Below are positions 61,334 to 64,000 of a stretch of DNA of 64,000 bases, in pieces. The notes beneath the pieces are model-generated. The model ran no database searches and had not been told where the DNA came from. It worked only from the letters and a program-made list of their open reading frames with translations. Source of the DNA: Maribellus comscasis (lineage in GTDB: Bacteria; Bacteroidota; Bacteroidia; Bacteroidales; Prolixibacteraceae); NCBI RefSeq assembly GCF_009762775.1, contig NZ_CP046401.1, positions 186,001-250,000 of the forward strand. The letters are read 5' to 3'. The position numbers and the translations under genes are program-made. The stretch's first letter is position 1. Each line of letters begins with the position of its first letter.

Positions 61334-62158
61334 TTACTTTTTGTAAATGAGTATCGGCAGCTCATTCTTTTTCAACATTTTTACAATAGTTCCTTTAGCA
61401 AACAAATTCCTGAAAATATTTTTATCTCTTTTGAGCAATACCAGCAAATCGGCAAAAGCAGCCTTCGAAAAATCCGTTATTCCTTTTGTAATACTGTTTT
61501 TCTTTTTACTGTGGACCTCAATATTCTGGTACGCTATCTTCTTTCCGATTAACTCCTTTAGGCCGGAATCAATAAGTTGCTGCTTAAATTTTTCACCTTT
61601 AAATACATGTAGAATGTTGATTTTTGCCTTAAAATGAGTTGCAAAAGCAGAAAGTGCTTTTATTGTATCAATATCCTGCTTTTTATAGTCAGAAGCATAA
61701 ACAATGGTTTTTATTTGCCGAAACTCTGTACCCACGGGAAAACACCATACAGGTAATTTCATTATATCCAAAATCTGAAAGATTGATTTTATATGAAGCT
61801 GTTTTCCTGCTTCAGAAACAGGAAAAAGTACCAATTCACAGTGATTCCGGGAAGCAATTGTTTTAAACATCTTGTCAAAAGCACCCGAATAAACGGAATA
61901 GACGGCTGTAATGTCCTTCTCATTCCAATTCTGACTCTCAACCAGTTTGCCGATTTCTATCTTTTTCTCTTCAATAATCTTTTGTTCCAGTTCTTCTTTG
62001 GAAATGTTGTTGTCTTCCCGCAAAGATTCAACAACTTCAGGGTCGACATTATACACATAATGAATATTTAATCCTAAACGTTCGGCTACCTGAACCGAAT
62101 AATTTACGATGTCAAAACCTTTTTCAAGTGGTGAGAGATAAACAATTATATTTTTCAT
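61334..62158 (-). CDS. Tandem universal-stress-protein (UspA-like) protein
   Basis: The 274-residue protein has two Usp folds: MKNIIVYLSPLEKGFDIVNY and, from about residue 147, KTIVYASDYKKQDIDTIKAL; it ends ELPILIYKK. The motif FADLLVLLKRDKNIFRNLF aligns it with the Usp at 39751, a clear paralog. ATP-binding glycines are not conserved. It heads the mla operon (29 bases to mlaE). Cytosolic; the role is unassigned. Confidence 0.87.
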   Translation of the reverse strand: MKNIIVYLSPLEKGFDIVNYSVQVAERLGLNIHYVYNVDPEVVESLREDNNISKEELEQKIIEEKKIEIGKLVESQNWNEKDITAVYSVYSGAFDKMFKTIASRNHCELVLFPVSEAGKQLHIKSIFQILDIMKLPVWCFPVGTEFRQIKTIVYASDYKKQDIDTIKALSAFATHFKAKINILHVFKGEKFKQQLIDSGLKELIGKKIAYQNIEVHSKKKNSITKGITDFSKAAFADLLVLLKRDKNIFRNLFAKGTIVKMLKKNELPILIYKK

Positions 62159-62273
62159 TTTTGAAAGATTTTTGATTCAAACAAATTTTGTCATTCTATT
62201 TGATATACTTTTCCCTTGCCGTTTCCAGCGGTCGGGACGTATTATAAAAGCTTCCTGAGATTATTCAGTATTT

Positions 62274-62603
62274 CTAATGGTGCATATCAAATTGCTTCTG
62301 AGCAACTTTATTCATAAATTTTGAAGTTATCTCAGAACCGTTTACTCCGTATGAATCGACAACTATTCCTTTTTTCCCTGAACTTGTCTGAACTGCATAA
62401 ATAATACTCATATCAGCCGGATTAGTATTTCCTTCAAACCGATGAAATTCATGAAGTTCAACTTCGCCTGCAATATATCCGTCTTCTTTTTCTTCAACCA
62501 GCAAACCATTTTTGTTTATTCTGAAATTATGAATATATCCCTGTTGTTTTAGTGCTTCTATGGCTCCAACAAGTGTGTCGTAACTATTATTTTTCTTTTT
62601 CAT
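62274..62603 (-). CDS. Small conserved protein (misleadingly called PRPP synthetase-like)
   Basis: The 109-residue protein (DTLVGAIEALKQQGYIHNFR; ELHEFHRFEGNTNPADMSII; YAVQTSSGKKGIVVDSYGVN) belongs to a small Bacteroidota family. In automatic annotation it is often named phosphoribosylpyrophosphate synthetase. It has no PRPP synthetase motifs and is too short for that fold, so that name should not be used. The promoter candidate at 62634 fits a stress-induced role. Function unknown. Confidence 0.8.
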   Translation of the reverse strand: MKKKNNSYDTLVGAIEALKQQGYIHNFRINKNGLLVEEKEDGYIAGEVELHEFHRFEGNTNPADMSIIYAVQTSSGKKGIVVDSYGVNGSEITSKFMNKVAQKQFDMHH

Positions 62604-62633
62604 TTCTTTCGCTTTAGCATTTATTATCTATAA

Positions 62634-62649
62634 TGAAAAGATCTTGCCA
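62634..62649 (-). promoter_or_regulatory. Sigma-54-type -24/-12 promoter (candidate)
   Basis: On the minus strand TGGCAAGATCTTTTCA is the best match to sigma-54 sites in the window: it departs from TGGCACGnnnnTTGCA at two positions only. GG-N11-C spacing is exact. The C is 32 bases before the ATG at 62603. Confidence 0.6.
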
Positions 62650-62650
62650 A

Positions 62651-63102
62651 GCCAACAAAAAACACACAAATAACTAAATAACAAAAACTTATAACACAAA
62701 CACACATAATAATAAAAAATTTTGTGTAGAATAATTGTCACTCTTTGGGTACTGAAATTCACATATTTATTGCTGTACATTATATTGGTAGGCCCATTTT
62801 ATAAAAGAATAGCAACAAGTGATTCCGTTTCGCAAATAGTCCAGACGTACACCTATTTAAGCAACCATTTTCAATGTATGGTTTGTTTTGAACACAATTC
62901 TCTACATACTGAGTACATAAATCCACATTCCAACAAAAAACTTCTTTTTCTGAATTCTTCAGGAAAAGCAGCAAACACAAGCATTAGACAACTAATAACA
63001 AACAACTTACAAACCAACGCAAAATCAAAATCCACTTTTGGCACCATTTTTAATCACTGTAAAAGTGAAAACAATTAATGTGAAATTTTAAAACGAAGTA
63101 TT
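62651..63102. other. Divergent intergenic region, 452 bases
   Basis: It contains TGTGTAGAATA at 62723-62733 (exact copy of 53019-53029) and TTGGCACC at 63038-63045, a -24-like half site whose -12 C is missing. The open frame across 62722-63078 lacks homology, signal and spacing and is not called. No RNA gene seen. Confidence 0.35.
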
Positions 63103-63543
63103 ATGAAAAGGAAAATGACAATCGTACTGGCAATTGTAACTCTGATAGGGAGTGGAATTCTGTTTTCATGTCAGAATAGCCAAAAGCAGGATAATAGTTT
63201 AGATGATACGCTGGACAAAGCCGAAGTAAAATTTGAGAAATTTAAGGAAGACATCGAAGATCTGTCGGAAGACGATCCTAAATTTGTAGATAAACTGGAG
63301 AAAAAACTCATTGAATTTGAAAATAACATGGAAGAGTTGGGTGAAAATGTAGACGAAGCAGGAGACCAAACCGCACAAAAATTCAACGAGTCAATGGAAG
63401 ATGTTCGCCAGGAAGCCCGTGAGCTAAAGAACAAAGTTTCACAGTGGTCGGATAAAACCGGCGACAACATGGAAGAACTTGGTAATGAAATAAAGGAAGA
63501 CTTTGAAAGCTTAAAGGAATCATTACGCGACATTACAACCTAA
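63103..63543 (+). CDS. Coiled-coil lipoprotein
   Basis: The 146-residue protein has a lipoprotein signal (IVTLIGSGILFSCQNSQ, lipid Cys in FSC). A highly charged helical domain follows with heptad character (AEVKFEKFKEDIEDLSEDDP; ENNMEELGENVDEAGDQTAQ; VRQEARELKNKVSQWSDKTG). It is likely a periplasmic coiled coil bound to a membrane, resembling small stress-linked helical lipoproteins (sll1863-like). The terminator at 63563 follows. The MscS gene begins 60 bases downstream. Confidence 0.8.
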   Translation: MKRKMTIVLAIVTLIGSGILFSCQNSQKQDNSLDDTLDKAEVKFEKFKEDIEDLSEDDPKFVDKLEKKLIEFENNMEELGENVDEAGDQTAQKFNESMEDVRQEARELKNKVSQWSDKTGDNMEELGNEIKEDFESLKESLRDITT

Positions 63544-63562
63544 AATCAACATTAGATTTTAC

Positions 63563-63594
63563 ATCAGGTTGTTACAGACCTGATCTTTTCTTTC
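63563..63594 (+). terminator. Terminator after the coiled-coil lipoprotein
   Basis: ATCAGGT and ACCTGAT form a 7-base perfect stem with an 8-base loop, followed by CTTTTCTTTC. It separates the lipoprotein gene from the MscS gene. Confidence 0.6.
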
Positions 63595-63603
63595 AACTAA
63601 AGG

Positions 63604-64000
63604 ATGAATTATTTAGATAACGCATATCAGATAATTACAGAAAAAGTAGGAGGTTGGGTAGCGCAAATTGTTTCGATGCTACCCAACTTCGTTATTGCTA
63701 TTCTCATTCTAATCTTTTTCTATTTACTGGCGCGTCTGGCAGCAACTTTGGTTTCAAAAACCTTATCGCGCTTTTCCCGAAATGTTGCAATAATAAAACT
63801 GGTAGTTTCTTTAACGCGGATAGCCATAATGACAGCCGCACTTTTTATTGCGCTTGGCATTCTGGAGCTTGAAAAAACGGTTACTTCACTTCTGGCCGGT
63901 GTTGGAATTGTTGGTTTAGCAATTGGATTTGCATTTAAGGATACCATTGCCAATTTTTTGTCGGGAATTTATATCGCAATTAAAAGTACAGTAAATGTGG
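63604..64000 (+). CDS. Mechanosensitive channel MscS family (N-terminal part)
   Basis: The gene runs off the right edge; 132 codons are visible. It begins MNYLDNAYQIITEKVGGWVA, with three membrane helices (PNFVIAILILIFFYLLARLA; LTRIAIMTAALFIALGILEL). The pore helix GVGIVGLAIGFAFKDTIANF is characteristic of MscS. It relieves osmotic pressure by opening under membrane tension. It closes the envelope-stress region. Confidence 0.9.
   Translation, partial: MNYLDNAYQIITEKVGGWVAQIVSMLPNFVIAILILIFFYLLARLAATLVSKTLSRFSRNVAIIKLVVSLTRIAIMTAALFIALGILELEKTVTSLLAGVGIVGLAIGFAFKDTIANFLSGIYIAIKSTVNV

Noticed and set aside
62274..62603. Calling the 109-aa protein a phosphoribosylpyrophosphate synthetase
   Set aside because: No PRPP-binding motif and far too short; the name is an annotation artefact of this family.
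63038..63055. TTGGCACC upstream of the lipoprotein at 63103 as a further sigma-54 promoter
   Set aside because: The base at the -12 C position is A and the distance to the ATG is about 50; only the -24 half matches.
62722..63078. Open frame of 118 codons in the gap before the coiled-coil lipoprotein
   Set aside because: Low-complexity Asn/Ser/Thr-rich translation without recognisable domain; it overlaps the TGTGTAGAATA site and a -24-like half site, so the region is better read as regulatory.

Overview
The window looks like chromosomal DNA of a Bacteroidota bacterium, probably a marine or sediment member of the Marinilabiliales / Prolixibacteraceae type. The lineage call is inference. It rests on the AT-rich sequence, weak or absent Shine-Dalgarno sites, several TAnnTTTG -7 boxes, an orphan type IX secretion C-terminal signal, PorT-like outer-membrane barrels, tandem GH92 mannosidases, a formylglycine sulfatase, and a GNAT-RLAN-ATP-grasp protein. 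No rRNA, tRNA, CRISPR array, insertion sequence or prophage was recognised.

Layout. 1-5.5 kb: the cut-off start of a GlxA-like regulator, then an SRPBCC/VOC operon that includes a zinc-ribbon/RpoA-CTD-like protein, a Crp/Fnr regulator, a perfect FNR-type palindrome and an alpha/beta hydrolase. 5.7-11 kb: GNAT-RLAN-ATP-grasp ligase, cysQ, cysC, a sulfide:quinone oxidoreductase-like flavoprotein and a 52-residue protein. 11-13.3 kb (minus): DODA-type dioxygenase, YceI, Crp/Fnr. 13.5-19 kb: DUF1080 and two GH92 lipoproteins. 19-26.3 kb: a TetR/outer-membrane-protein pair with a shared operator-like motif, then a TetR-controlled TolC-HlyD-ABC2-ABC2 efflux operon without an ATPase gene. 26.4-31.4 kb: M61 peptidase, a T9SS tail remnant, sulfatase, cupin, and a GNAT fusion. 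31.8-34.5 kb (minus): a thiol-redox operon (thioredoxin, OsmC, TrxB, atypical thioredoxin, NifX-like protein). 34.8-39.7 kb: AhpD-like protein, a decayed DUF1348 gene, AraC, Crp/Fnr, ArfB, GtrA, CPBP protease, DUF456.

39.7-64 kb is a long envelope and general-stress region. It holds two tandem universal-stress proteins, OmpA, DUF1328, TamA/TamB, a Rho_N protein, AI-2E and YihY transporters, CsbD, lmo0937, YtxH, a holin-like protein, an MlaDFE-type lipid transporter and an MscS channel. A soluble hybrid histidine kinase, an NtrC-type sigma-54 activator and a single-domain receiver lie in its centre.

The most interesting observation is that at least five transcription units in this region, and probably six, carry a TGGCA-type -24 element followed by GG-N11-C. 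In five of them the putative -12 C lies only 26-35 bases before the start codon. With the sigma-54 activator encoded in the middle, this suggests a local sigma-54 stress regulon, with a possible TGTGtaGAAT-like activator site further upstream. Other findings are a DUF1348 gene collapsed by an internal deletion and a nonsense codon, an orphan T9SS tail, small genes missed by size cut-offs, and operators that assign targets to the two TetR regulators.
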